Shown one piece after another: positions 16,802 to 24,936 of a DNA stretch of 48,483 nt. Under the pieces are notes generated by a model. It worked only from the letters and a program-made list of their open reading frames with translations, had not been told where the DNA came from and made no database searches. Both the position numbers and the translations under genes were made by a program. Positions within the stretch are counted from its first letter, which is position 1. The number at the start of each line of letters is the position of its first letter. Source of the stretch: Bauldia sp. (lineage in GTDB: Bacteria > Pseudomonadota > Alphaproteobacteria > Rhizobiales > Kaistiaceae); the NCBI RefSeq assembly GCF_020442045.1, contig NZ_JAGRLA010000126.1, positions 1 through 48,483 of the forward strand, in the 5' to 3' direction.

Positions 16802-17658
16802 CGCCCGGCCTCCAGCGCTTCGGCGGCCCGCCGGCGCGCTGCGAGCATCCCGTGCTTCGGAGCGAGAAAGAAGGCGACCAGGAAGATCAGGGTCTGGAGG
16901 ACGACGATAATGCCGCCCGTCGCACCATCGAGGTAATAGCTGGCATAGGCGCCGACCAGGCTGGTGAGGGCGCCGACGGCGACGCTGATTGCGATCAGCT
17001 TCGGAAAGCGGTCGGTGAGCAGGTAGGCGGTCGCTCCCGGCGTCACCACCATGGCAATCACCAGAAATGCTCCGACGGTCTGGAGCGCGGCGACCGTGCA
17101 GGCGCTGAGCAGGGTGAAAAAGACGACGCGCAGCAGCGCCGGATTGAGGCCGACCGAACGCGCGAGATTCTCGTCGAAGAAGGTGACCATGAGATCCTTC
17201 CATTTCACCAGCAATATGCCCAGCGAGACGAAGCCGATGATGGCGAGCTGCAATGTGTCGGTCGGCGTGATCGCCAGGATGTTGCCGAGAACGATGGTCT
17301 GGATGTTCACCGATGTCGGGGACAGCGAAACCATGAACAGGCCGAGGCCGAAGAAGGATGTGAAGATCAGGCCGATGATCGCGTCCTCCTTGAGGCGGGT
17401 GCGCTGGTTGAGGAACAGCATCGCGCCAGCCGCCAGGCCACCGGCGAGGAAGGCGCCGAGCGAGAAGGGCAGGCCGAGCATGTAGGCTCCGGCGACCCCG
17501 GGGACGATCGAATGGGACAGGGCGTCGCCGATCAGCGACCACCCCTTCAGCATCAGGTAGGCGGAAAGAAAGGCACAGACCCCGCCGACAAGCGCGCTCA
17601 CCCACATGGCATTGACCATGTACTGATAGGTGAAGGGCTCGAGCAGGGTGGCGATCAT
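16798..17658 (-). CDS. sitC: Mn/Fe ABC transporter permease (SitC-like)
   Basis: A 286-residue ABC-3 family permease, the first of the pair. It shows [30 protein letters not shown] (about residues 34-63) and [24 protein letters not shown] (about 195-218), which are the conserved metal-transporter helices. Its end overlaps the next permease by four bases, and its start (17658) overlaps the ATPase stop (17655) in the same way. It forms a heterodimer with the SitD-like protein in the inner membrane. Confidence 0.9.
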   Translation of the reverse strand: MIATLLEPFTYQYMVNAMWVSALVGGVCAFLSAYLMLKGWSLIGDALSHSIVPGVAGAYMLGLPFSLGAFLAGGLAAGAMLFLNQRTRLKEDAIIGLIFTSFFGLGLFMVSLSPTSVNIQTIVLGNILAITPTDTLQLAIIGFVSLGILLVKWKDLMVTFFDENLARSVGLNPALLRVVFFTLLSACTVAALQTVGAFLVIAMVVTPGATAYLLTDRFPKLIAISVAVGALTSLVGAYASYYLDGATGGIIVVLQTLIFLVAFFLAPKHGMLAARRRAAEALEAGR

Positions 17659-18563
17659 CCCCGGTCCCGCTCCCGCGCCTGGCTTCCGCCGTTGCCGTAG
17701 ACGACGAACGGCCGCTCGTCGTCGGTGATGACGCCGACGGGGTGCGGCTCGCCAGCCTGGACGCCGCCGAGCGCGAAATGACGGAGCACGCCACCGAAAG
17801 TCTTCTCGAGGTTGGCCTGGGTGAAGGTGTCTTCGGTCGTTCCGTAGGCGAGCACGGTGTTCTTGAGCAGGACGGTGCGATCGCAGAATTCGGGAACGCT
17901 GCCGAGATTGTGGGTCGAGACCAGCATCACCCTTCCCTCCTCGCGAAGGCCGCGCAGCAGAACGACGATCGCCTCCTCGGTCTTGACGTCGACGCCGGTA
18001 AAGGGCTCGTCGAGGAGGATGACACGCCCGTCCTGAGCCAGCGCGCGGGCAAGAAAGACGCGCTTCTTCTGGCCACCGGACAATTCGCCAATCTGGCGCT
18101 TGCGGTAATCGGTCATGCCGACCCGGGCAAGCGCCGCGGCGACCGCCTGATGGTCGGTAGCCGCCGGGATGCGCAGCATATTCATGTGGCCGTAGCGGCC
18201 CATCATGACGACGTCCTCGACGAGGACCGGGAAGTTCCAGTCGACTTCCTCGGCCTGCGGCACATAGGCAACGAGATTCTTGCGCAATGCCTGGTCGACG
18301 CTCTGTCCGAGGATCGAGATCGACCCCTTGGCGGTTCGGACGAAGCCCATGATCGCCTTGAACAGGGTCGACTTGCCGCTGCCGTTAACGCCGACGAGAG
18401 CGGTGATGGTCCCGACCGGTGTTTCGAAGGTCGCATCCCGCAGGGCGGTATGGCCATTGCGATAGGTGACGGTCACATCCCTGACCGACAGGCCGGCCCC
18501 CGCGTCGTCGGACACGGGGGCGGCATTTGCAAGGACGCGATGTTGCGCGGTGACTGAGTTCAT
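17655..18563 (-). CDS. sitB: Mn/Fe ABC transporter ATPase (SitB-like)
   Basis: A 302-residue ABC ATPase. The motifs are: Walker [10 protein letters not shown] (about residues 58-66), Q-loop in [15 protein letters not shown] (the VDWxFPV pattern is typical of the Mn/Zn-uptake ATPases), signature [15 protein letters not shown], Walker [13 protein letters not shown] and the switch histidine in STHNL. A C-terminal extension of about 50 residues follows the ATPase core. The ATG at 18563 overlaps the binding-protein stop (ATGA). It energises import by the SitC/SitD pair. Confidence 0.92.
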   Translation of the reverse strand: MNSVTAQHRVLANAAPVSDDAGAGLSVRDVTVTYRNGHTALRDATFETPVGTITALVGVNGSGKSTLFKAIMGFVRTAKGSISILGQSVDQALRKNLVAYVPQAEEVDWNFPVLVEDVVMMGRYGHMNMLRIPAATDHQAVAAALARVGMTDYRKRQIGELSGGQKKRVFLARALAQDGRVILLDEPFTGVDVKTEEAIVVLLRGLREEGRVMLVSTHNLGSVPEFCDRTVLLKNTVLAYGTTEDTFTQANLEKTFGGVLRHFALGGVQAGEPHPVGVITDDERPFVVYGNGGSQARERDRG

Positions 18564-19462
18564 TCGGTCAGGCCTTTGGCGATCGTATCGGAAGTGACCC
18601 GCAAGAGATCGATATAGGTCGGGACCGGCCCGTCGGCCTCGCTCAGCGAATCGACGTAGAGCACGCCGCCGTATTTGGCACCCGTCTCGCGAGCGATCTG
18701 CTGGGCGGGCTTTGCCGACACCGTGCTTTCGCTGAAGACGACCGGAATGCCGTGCTCGCGCACCGCGTCGATGACCTTGCGGACCTGCTGGGGCGTGCCC
18801 TGCTGGTCGGCGTTGATCGGCCAGATGAAGACCTCCTTCAGTCCGAAATCGCGGGCCAGGTAGCTGAAGGCACCCTCGCTGGTCACGAGCCATTTGCGGT
18901 CCTCGGGGATCGCCTCCAGCTCTTCGCGGATCGGTCCGACGGCGGCGACGAGCTCGGCCTTGTAGGCTTCGGCGTTGGCGCGGTAGGTCTCGGCGTTGTC
19001 CGGGTCATATTCGACGAAGGCGTCGCGGATGTTGTCGACATAGATCAGGGCATTGTCGAGCGACATCCAGGCATGCGGGTTCGGCTTGCCCGTATAGGGC
19101 CCCTCGCCGATGCTCATCGGCTCGACCCCGTCGGAGACAACGACGCCCGGAACATCGCTGAGGTTCCGGAAGAACTTCTCGAACCAGCGCTCGAGATTCA
19201 GTCCATTCCAGAGGACCAGTTGCGCGTCCTGCGCTTTCAGGATGTCGCCCGGAGTCGGCTGGTAGTTGTGGATTTCGGCACCGGGCTTGGTGATCGATTC
19301 AACGACAGCCGCGTCACCGGCAACGTTCTGCGCCATGTCGGCGATGACCGTGAAGGTCGTGACCGCCTTGAACTTGTCGGCCGCATGGGACGGCAGGCCG
19401 GCCAGGCAGACGACGCCGGCTGCGATGACGGCAAGGACGGGGCGGCGAAGCCTGGCAAACAT
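18560..19462 (-). CDS. sitA: Mn/Fe-binding periplasmic protein (SitA-like)
   Basis: A 300-residue cluster A-I metal-binding protein with a signal peptide ([19 protein letters not shown]). The four expected metal ligands are visible: His65 ([11 protein letters not shown]), His130 (PNPHAW), Glu196 ([14 protein letters not shown]) and Asp271 (YVDSLS). The His-His-Glu-Asp set is typical of Mn2+/Fe2+ binders; Zn-binding ZnuA proteins have a third His and an acidic, His-rich loop, absent here. ATG 19462 is preferred because it starts the signal peptide directly; an upstream start at 19519 would add 19 unneeded residues. It is the first gene of sitABCD, downstream of a possible Fur/Mur box. Confidence 0.92.
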   Translation of the reverse strand: MFARLRRPVLAVIAAGVVCLAGLPSHAADKFKAVTTFTVIADMAQNVAGDAAVVESITKPGAEIHNYQPTPGDILKAQDAQLVLWNGLNLERWFEKFFRNLSDVPGVVVSDGVEPMSIGEGPYTGKPNPHAWMSLDNALIYVDNIRDAFVEYDPDNAETYRANAEAYKAELVAAVGPIREELEAIPEDRKWLVTSEGAFSYLARDFGLKEVFIWPINADQQGTPQQVRKVIDAVREHGIPVVFSESTVSAKPAQQIARETGAKYGGVLYVDSLSEADGPVPTYIDLLRVTSDTIAKGLTE

Positions 19463-19515
19463 CTGCTCTTTCCAATTGCGAACCAGTCGCAATCTGACAC
19501 AGATAGTCTGCAACT

Positions 19516-19535
19516 GCAAATCATTCTCATTTTGC
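19516..19535 (-). promoter_or_regulatory. Possible Fur/Mur-type operator upstream of sitA
   Basis: The 20-mer GCAAATCATTCTCATTTTGC is an imperfect dyad (GCAAA and TTTGC arms, ten bases apart) 54 nt upstream of the sitA start. Read on the minus strand it gives AATGAGAATGATTTGC, close in style to Fur-family boxes. In alphaproteobacteria sit operons are commonly controlled by the Fur homologue Mur with Mn2+. The assignment is by resemblance only. Confidence 0.4.
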
Positions 19536-19629
19536 CCTGGCAGAATGGGCGAAGCAGCATGTCCTCAATGACACCCGCCCTCGGACCCACCGGTAGCGGG
19601 GCGCACAAGGGGCACCACGGCGGTGGCCG

Positions 19630-19947
19630 CTACGGCTCCTGCGCCCAGTAATCGATGACGAGAGCGTTGCCAATCCATTCGGATGCGAAGGCGACGAACG
19701 CCTCGTGCGCCGGATGCGGCAGATAGGCGTCGCGCGCCGCCTCCGACGCGAAGGTCAGAATGAAGCAGTGGCTATGACCCCGGTCGATGCCCTCAGGACT
19801 GTTGTTGACCCCGCATTCAAAGGCCTCGATTCCCGGAATCTCCTCCGGCAGAGCGGCAAATCGCCGAACGATCTCATCGATCTCTTCGTCCGACGTCGCG
19901 TCCTTGAATCCGAACAGCACCACATGCCGCAATCTTGTCTTCTGCAT
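19630..19947 (-). CDS. Dabb (stress-responsive alpha/beta-barrel) family protein
   Basis: A 105-residue single-domain Dabb protein. The opening HVVLFGFKD, the central GVNNSPEGIDRGHSHCFILTF and the closing YLPHPAHEAFVAFA are the family pattern. It is a cytoplasmic dimeric ferredoxin-like fold with no assigned reaction; relatives include small lyases, cyclases and stress proteins. GGGAGG lies four bases before ATG 19947. It follows the RpiR-type regulator gene on the same strand by 57 nt and may be its partner in a bicistronic unit. Confidence 0.88.
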   Translation of the reverse strand: MQKTRLRHVVLFGFKDATSDEEIDEIVRRFAALPEEIPGIEAFECGVNNSPEGIDRGHSHCFILTFASEAARDAYLPHPAHEAFVAFASEWIGNALVIDYWAQEP

Positions 19948-20004
19948 AGTGCCTCCCCACTCAGGAAAATCGTTTGTGAACCCGGCGGCGGACAGCCAGG
20001 CTAT

Positions 20005-20895
20005 TCATTCCCCGGCATCCGGCGCGGTCGGTTCGTCCGGTCCGGAGCGGGCACGCAAGCCCTCGATTGCCGACATGCGTTGACGGCTCTCCCCCCACCG
20101 CCGTGTCATCACATCCGCGATGAGCGCCTCGATGACCCCAAGCAGAGCCGCATTGGAGTCCCACGCCGACGGCACCGAAACGCGCGCGGGCAAGACATGG
20201 CGCGCAAAACGCGCCGCCGGCGAAAGCCACTGGTCGGTCAGCACGACGGTGGTCACGCGCCGCTTTACCGCGGCCTCGGCAAGTCCGCAGAGATCATTCT
20301 GGTAGCGTCGGATATCGATCAGGAACAGGACATCCCGGCCGTTCATGTCAATCAGCTGGTCGCGCCAGTTGTCAGGCTGTCCCTCGAGGTGGCTGACATT
20401 GGGCCTGATGATACGGAGGTGCGCGGTCATGTAACGGGCCAGCGGATCGGTGAAGCGGCCGCCGAGACAATGGAGGGGCCGCCGCGGATCGGCGAGCAGC
20501 GACGCGACCGCACCGAGTTCGTCGGCCGGCAGATAGCGGAAGGTCGCGAGCACATTTTCCGCGATCGCCTCGGCAAAGGCCCGATGGGGCTCCGCCTGCC
20601 GGTCGCGGACTGTGTGTTCGACCTCCGACTTGGCCAGAGGCGAACGAAGCTGAGCCTCGACCTCCTCCTTCAATCGGCGCTGGAAATCCGGATAGGACGC
20701 GAAGCCTATGCGCGACACGAAGCGCAAGACAGAAGGCGTGCTGACCCCTGCCTTCTCCGCGAACTGGGCGGCGGTTTCGAGACCCTGCAGGGGATAATGC
20801 GCCAGCAGCGTCTGCGCGGCGCGACGCTCCGAGCGGGTCATCTCCGACAAGCTGTTGCGGATCAGTTCAGCGAGGGAAATCTCGATGGCTGTCAT
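20005..20895 (-). CDS. MurR/RpiR-family transcriptional regulator
   Basis: A 296-residue regulator with an N-terminal HTH_6 domain (about residues 1-78; LIRNSLSEMTRSERRAAQTLL, then AAQFAEKAGVSTPSVLRFVSRIGF). A C-terminal SIS-like sugar-isomerase fold (about 120-270) follows, with HCLGGRFTDPLARYM and VLFLIDIRRYQNDLCGLAEAA. Several non-sugar regulators of this family respond to amino acids or amines. ATG 20895 is chosen from the domain start, with GGGGAAAG directly upstream. It is divergent from the amidohydrolase-TRAP-ligase run, with a strong palindrome in between, and so probably controls that run. Confidence 0.88.
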   Translation of the reverse strand: MTAIEISLAELIRNSLSEMTRSERRAAQTLLAHYPLQGLETAAQFAEKAGVSTPSVLRFVSRIGFASYPDFQRRLKEEVEAQLRSPLAKSEVEHTVRDRQAEPHRAFAEAIAENVLATFRYLPADELGAVASLLADPRRPLHCLGGRFTDPLARYMTAHLRIIRPNVSHLEGQPDNWRDQLIDMNGRDVLFLIDIRRYQNDLCGLAEAAVKRRVTTVVLTDQWLSPAARFARHVLPARVSVPSAWDSNAALLGVIEALIADVMTRRWGESRQRMSAIEGLRARSGPDEPTAPDAGE

Positions 20896-20961
20896 TCTTT
20901 CCCCATCTCGACCGCGTCCGGAAGCGGGGCGATTGACAATCCGCCGGACACCGTATGAGAT

Positions 20962-20996
20962 GTTACAGAAGTGGCCGCGAAAAGCCACTTTGTAAC
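20962..20996. promoter_or_regulatory. 35-bp interrupted palindrome between rpiR-like gene and amidohydrolase
   Basis: GTTACAGAAGTGGC (20962-20975) and GCCACTTTGTAAC (20984-20996) are inverted repeats: 13 bases pair perfectly once one G (20968) is skipped, around the 8-base spacer CGCGAAAA. It lies 66 nt upstream of the regulator start and 46 nt upstream of the amidohydrolase start. Its position in a divergent promoter gap suggests an operator for the RpiR-type protein. A transcribed hairpin is the alternative. Confidence 0.55.
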
Positions 20997-21042
20997 GATC
21001 CTTTCACGCAGGCGGCGTCGACTGGATTTTGGGGGCGATGGC

Positions 21043-21816
21043 ATGGCCGAAAGGGACACCGGTCCCGTGGTTGTGGAGAATGCCGACGGCGGAGGCGCCT
21101 TCGTGGTCCTGTGCGACCACGCATCGAACACGGTGCCGAGAGACTACGGCTCGCTGGGGCTCCCCCCGGATGCACTGGAAACACATATCGCCTGGGATCC
21201 GGGGGCCCTCGGCGTCGCTCGACGGATGTCGGCCGATCTCGACGCGCCTCTCATCTGGCCGAAGGTCTCGCGGCTGGTTGTCGACTGCAACCGTGATCCT
21301 TCCGCTCCCGACCTGATCGTTCAGGAAGGTGACGGACGTCCGGTTCCGGGGAACCTCAATCTCACCGAGGCCGGCCGCGCCCGTCGGATACAAACGGTCC
21401 ACGCGCCGTATCACGCGGCGATCGAAGCGGTGATCGATCGGCGCCTCGCTGCGGGGACGGCAACCGCGCTCATCGCCATCCATTCCTTCACCCCGATATT
21501 TTACGGCGAGCAGCGCCCCTGGCAGATTGGGGTCGTGTTCGACGAGGACCTACGTTTGTCGTCGCCGCTGATCGGCAGACTGACCGCCGATGCCGCGCTC
21601 ACGGTCGGAATCAACAAGCCATATTCGCCGGCCGACCGCGTCTACTACACAATGGAACGCCACAGTGGCGGCGGCCGACTGCCAGCCGTGATGATCGAGA
21701 TCCGGAACGACGAGGTCGCCACCCCGGCGGCGCAACGCGGATGGGGCGATCGACTGTCGAAGATATTCGAGGCGATCGCGCCGGAGGTGCGGGAATCGGG
21801 GAATGCAGCGGCGTGA
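21043..21816 (+). CDS. N-formylglutamate amidohydrolase-family hydrolase
   Basis: A 257-residue protein of the N-formylglutamate deformylase family (zinc-dependent, carboxypeptidase-like). Landmarks are VVLCDHASNTVP (metal His), HIAWDPGALGVARRMSADLDA, LVVDCNRDP, IAIHSFTP (second metal His region), and IEIRNDEV near the end. Family enzymes hydrolyse N-acyl groups from glutamate-like substrates. Here the gene heads a run with a gamma-glutamyl ligase-like enzyme and two dehydrogenases, not histidine-utilisation genes, so a role in releasing glutamate from a gamma-glutamyl intermediate is plausible (inference). Upstream in-frame ATG 20971 would place part of the palindrome inside the gene; ATG 21043 starts the conserved region. 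Confidence 0.85.
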   Translation: MAERDTGPVVVENADGGGAFVVLCDHASNTVPRDYGSLGLPPDALETHIAWDPGALGVARRMSADLDAPLIWPKVSRLVVDCNRDPSAPDLIVQEGDGRPVPGNLNLTEAGRARRIQTVHAPYHAAIEAVIDRRLAAGTATALIAIHSFTPIFYGEQRPWQIGVVFDEDLRLSSPLIGRLTADAALTVGINKPYSPADRVYYTMERHSGGGRLPAVMIEIRNDEVATPAAQRGWGDRLSKIFEAIAPEVRESGNAAA

Positions 21817-21936
21817 ACGATTCTTGCCAGGAGACGAACGGAAGGCCGGCACAGCGAAACGGGGGCGCCTCAGGCGCGCGCAGGACATGACCTTCGAGAC
21901 GAGACCAGCGATCCGAAACGGGCCGGAGGCGGAACA

Positions 21937-22443
21937 ATGCCTCGACCGATAAGGGCCTATGTTCGCTTTGTCGAGGCGGTGAACTACCGCGTCGGCCGGA
22001 TCACCATGTATCTCCTCTACGTGATGATGGCGGTCCTGATCTGGTCAACCGTCTCGAAGATCACCCCGTGGCCATCGATCTGGACGCTGGAGACGGCCCA
22101 GTTCGTCATGGTCGCCTACTACATGCTCGGCGGCCCCTATTCGCTGCAGCTCGATTCGAACGTACGGATGGATCTCCTCTACCATCGCTGGTCGCCTCAA
22201 ACCCGCGCCTGGGTCGACGCCTTCTCGGTCTTCGCTCTCCTCTTCTATCTCTGTGTCCTTCTCTACGGCGCGGTCGAGTCGACCATGTATTCGCTCGAAT
22301 ATGGCGAACGCAGCGCCACTGCCTGGCGGCCCTACCTGTGGCCAATCAAGATCGTGATGTGTGTAGCCGTGTTCCTGATGCTGCTGCAGGCCATCGCCTT
22401 CTTCTTCCGCGACGTGGCGAAGATCCGCGGGGAGGAGATCTGA
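21937..22443 (+). CDS. dctQ: TRAP transporter small permease (DctQ-like)
   Basis: A 168-residue membrane protein with four hydrophobic helices (about 22-42, 52-68, 95-116 and 136-160), the usual layout for DctQ. The region YYMLGGPYSLQLDSNVRMDLLYHRWSP (two pieces) between helices 2 and 3 matches the family GxxxLxxxxHVRVD pattern. GGAGG just before ATG 21937 supports the start. It abuts the large permease gene (stop 22443, next ATG 22444). The small subunit supports the large one in secondary, sodium- or proton-driven uptake. Confidence 0.9.
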   Translation: MPRPIRAYVRFVEAVNYRVGRITMYLLYVMMAVLIWSTVSKITPWPSIWTLETAQFVMVAYYMLGGPYSLQLDSNVRMDLLYHRWSPQTRAWVDAFSVFALLFYLCVLLYGAVESTMYSLEYGERSATAWRPYLWPIKIVMCVAVFLMLLQAIAFFFRDVAKIRGEEI

Positions 22444-23787
22444 ATGTCCTACGACATGATCGCCATCCTCATGTTCACCACGATGATGGTGATGATGGCG
22501 ACCGGACAGCGCGTCTTCGGCGCCATCGGCTTCGTCGCCGTGGCGGCCTCGGTGCTGCTCTGGGGCGTGGGTGGATCCGATCTCGGCTTCGCGGCGGCCA
22601 TGAAGCTGATGAAATGGTATCCGCTGCTGACGCTGCCGATGTTCATCTTCATGGGCTACGTGCTCAGCGAAAGCCGGCTCGCCGACGACCTCTACCGGAT
22701 GTTCCACGTCTGGTTCGGGCCGGTACCCGGTGGCCTCGCCATTGGCACCATCTTCCTGATGGTCGTCATTTCGGCGATGAACGGGCTTTCGGTGGCGGGC
22801 ATGGCGATCGGCGCCACCATCGCGCTCCCCGAACTCCTCAAGCGCCGCTACGACAAGCGTATGGTGACGGGCGTGATCCAGGCGGGATCGTCGCTTGGCA
22901 TTCTGATCCCGCCATCCGTCGTCCTCGTTCTTTACGCGATGATCGCACGCCAGCCGGTGAGCCTGCTCTGGCTGGCCGGTGTGGTCCCCGGGCTGATGAT
23001 GGCGGGGATGTTCATCGTGTATATCTGGATCCGCTGCAAGCTGAATCCCGAGCTCGGTCCGCCGCTGGACCCGCGGGACCGGGCGCAGATTTCGCGCGCC
23101 GAGAAGATCAGGCTGCTCTCGGCGGGCATTCTCCCGCTGGTGATCTTCCTGGTCATGATGGTGCCGTTCGTGACCGGCTACACATCGCTGGTCGAAGCGT
23201 CGGTGGTCGGGGCGCTCGCGTCGGTCGCCGCGGCGCTGATCAAGAGGCGGTTTACCCGACAGGTGTTCGAGACATGCACCCGAGAGACTCTCGCCGTCTC
23301 CTGCATGTTCATGTGGATCATCCTGGCGGCGCTCGCCTTCGGCTCGGTCTTTGACGGGCTGGGCGCCGTGAAGGCGATCGAGGGCTTCTTCATCGACAAG
23401 CTCGGACTCAGCCCATGGATGATCCTGATCCTGATGCAGCTCAGCTACCTGATCATGGGCACGTTCCTCGACGACACCGCAATGCTGGTCATCGTGGCGC
23501 CGCTCTACGTGCCCCTGGTCGCCACGCTCGATCTCGGGATCGACCGACAATACGTCCTGATCTGGTACGGCGTCCTCTACACGATCACCTGCCAGGTCGC
23601 CTACATGACCCCTCCCTTCGGCTACAACCTCTTCCTGATGCGGGCCATGGCACCGCCGGAGATCAATATCATCGATATTTACCGGTCCATCGTGCCCTTC
23701 GTCGGCGTGATGATCCTGGCGTTGATCCTGGTGCTTGCCTTTCCCGAGCTTGCGCTGTGGCTGCCGCAGCACATCAACGCAAGATGA
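22444..23787 (+). CDS. dctM: TRAP transporter large permease (DctM-like)
   Basis: A 447-residue permease with about twelve hydrophobic segments. It shows LLTLPMFIFMGYVLSES (about 62-78), GAMNG-type loop SAMNGLSVAGMAIGATIALPELLKR (two pieces), AGSSLGILIPPSVVLVLYAMIA (two pieces, about 149-170), and the C-terminal GTFLDDTAMLVIVAPLYVPLV and MTPPFGYNLFLM. It carries the transported substrate with an ion gradient. It directly follows dctQ and is followed by the binding-protein gene after 46 nt. Confidence 0.93.
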   Translation: MSYDMIAILMFTTMMVMMATGQRVFGAIGFVAVAASVLLWGVGGSDLGFAAAMKLMKWYPLLTLPMFIFMGYVLSESRLADDLYRMFHVWFGPVPGGLAIGTIFLMVVISAMNGLSVAGMAIGATIALPELLKRRYDKRMVTGVIQAGSSLGILIPPSVVLVLYAMIARQPVSLLWLAGVVPGLMMAGMFIVYIWIRCKLNPELGPPLDPRDRAQISRAEKIRLLSAGILPLVIFLVMMVPFVTGYTSLVEASVVGALASVAAALIKRRFTRQVFETCTRETLAVSCMFMWIILAALAFGSVFDGLGAVKAIEGFFIDKLGLSPWMILILMQLSYLIMGTFLDDTAMLVIVAPLYVPLVATLDLGIDRQYVLIWYGVLYTITCQVAYMTPPFGYNLFLMRAMAPPEINIIDIYRSIVPFVGVMILALILVLAFPELALWLPQHINAR

Positions 23788-23833
23788 GTAGAACCGCGGC
23801 TAACGGGCCGCCCAACCAGCAAGGAGAGACGTG

Positions 23834-24868
23834 ATGACGACAAGACGCAAGTTCCTCGCCACCGGCGCGGCCGCGATTCCGGCCACGCTCGCTGCTCCCG
23901 CCGTCCTGGCGCAGGCGCCGATCAAATGGCGCATGCAGACCTATGCCGGCCCGGCACTGGCGGTTGAGGTCGTCGACACCTGCGTGAAGCAGTTCAACGA
24001 GATTGCGCAGGGCCAGATGGAGATCGAGCTTTTCTACGCCGATCAGCTCGTTCCCACCGGCGAATTGTTCCGGGCCATGCAGAAGGGCACGATCGACGCA
24101 GTCCAGTCGGACGACGACTCAATGGCCTCGCCGACCGAGGTGACGGTGTTCGGCGGCTACTTCCCGCTGGCGCTGCGCTACTCCCTCGATGTACCGGCCC
24201 TGTTCAACAACTGGGGCCTCGACGAGATCTGGAAGGAGGAATATGCCAAGGTCGGCGTCAAGCATATCTCCGCGGGATCGTGGGACCCGTGCAACTTCGC
24301 CACCCACAAGCCGATCAAGTCGCTGAAGGACCTCGAGGGCCTGCGCATCTTCACCTTCCCGACCGCCGGGCGCTTCCTGTCGCGCTTCGGCGTCGTGCCG
24401 GTGACCCTGCCCTGGGAGGATGCGGAAGTGGCGCTGCAGACCGGCGAGCTCGACGGCATTGCCTGGTCGGGCATCACCGAGGACTACACCTCGGGCTGGG
24501 CGAACGTGACCGAGTACTTCCTGACCAACAATATCTCGGGCGCCTGGATCGGTCACTTCTTCGCCAACATGGATCGCTGGAACGAGGTTCCGGACCACCT
24601 GAAGACGCTGATGGAGGTCTGCTTCAACTCGTCCCACTACCATCGCCAGCACTGGTACTGGAACGGCGAGGCATATCTCCGCGTCAACGAGAACAAGCTC
24701 AAGACGACGACGATCCCCGAGGAGGAGTGGGCGACCGTCGAGGACGAAGCCCACAAGTTCTGGGACGAGATCGCGGCCGAGAGCGAGCTTAAGGCGAAGG
24801 TCGTCAAGATCTTCCGCGACTACAACGAGACGATGGTCAAGGCCGGCAAGCCCTATCGCTACGGCTAA
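23834..24868 (+). CDS. dctP: TRAP transporter solute-binding protein (DctP-like), Tat signal
   Basis: A 344-residue periplasmic binding protein. The leader TTRRKFLATGAAAIPATLAAP is a twin-arginine signal, so it is probably exported folded. The binding core has GLRIFTFPTAGRFLSRFG (the Arg that binds the substrate carboxylate lies in this block) and PWEDAEVALQTGELDGIAWSG. Related proteins bind carboxylates and amino-acid-like compounds. AAGGAG at 23821 is seven bases before ATG 23834; a GTG immediately before it could also initiate. The unusually aromatic block HYHRQHWYWNGEAYL is in the C-terminal lobe. The gene order Q-M-P is the common tripartite set. Confidence 0.92.
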   Translation: MTTRRKFLATGAAAIPATLAAPAVLAQAPIKWRMQTYAGPALAVEVVDTCVKQFNEIAQGQMEIELFYADQLVPTGELFRAMQKGTIDAVQSDDDSMASPTEVTVFGGYFPLALRYSLDVPALFNNWGLDEIWKEEYAKVGVKHISAGSWDPCNFATHKPIKSLKDLEGLRIFTFPTAGRFLSRFGVVPVTLPWEDAEVALQTGELDGIAWSGITEDYTSGWANVTEYFLTNNISGAWIGHFFANMDRWNEVPDHLKTLMEVCFNSSHYHRQHWYWNGEAYLRVNENKLKTTTIPEEEWATVEDEAHKFWDEIAAESELKAKVVKIFRDYNETMVKAGKPYRYG

Positions 24869-24894
24869 TCGCCTCGACACGATAAGGAAAGGCT

Positions 24895-24916
24895 CGGGGG
24901 GGCCTCGGCTCCCCCG
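24895..24916 (+). promoter_or_regulatory. GC hairpin after the TRAP binding-protein gene
   Basis: CGGGGG (24895-24900) pairs with CCCCCG (24911-24916) across a ten-base loop, 26 nt past the dctP stop and 20 nt before the ligase start. There is no following T-run. It resembles the stabilising hairpins often found after binding-protein genes and may lower transcription of the enzyme genes downstream. Confidence 0.35.
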
Positions 24917-24936
24917 GCACCGATCGACCAGGTGAC

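Noticed and set aside
21865..21877. Short hairpin GCGCC/GGCGC between the amidohydrolase and dctQ genes
   Set aside because: A five-base stem in GC-rich DNA is expected by chance, and no T-run or operator context supports it.
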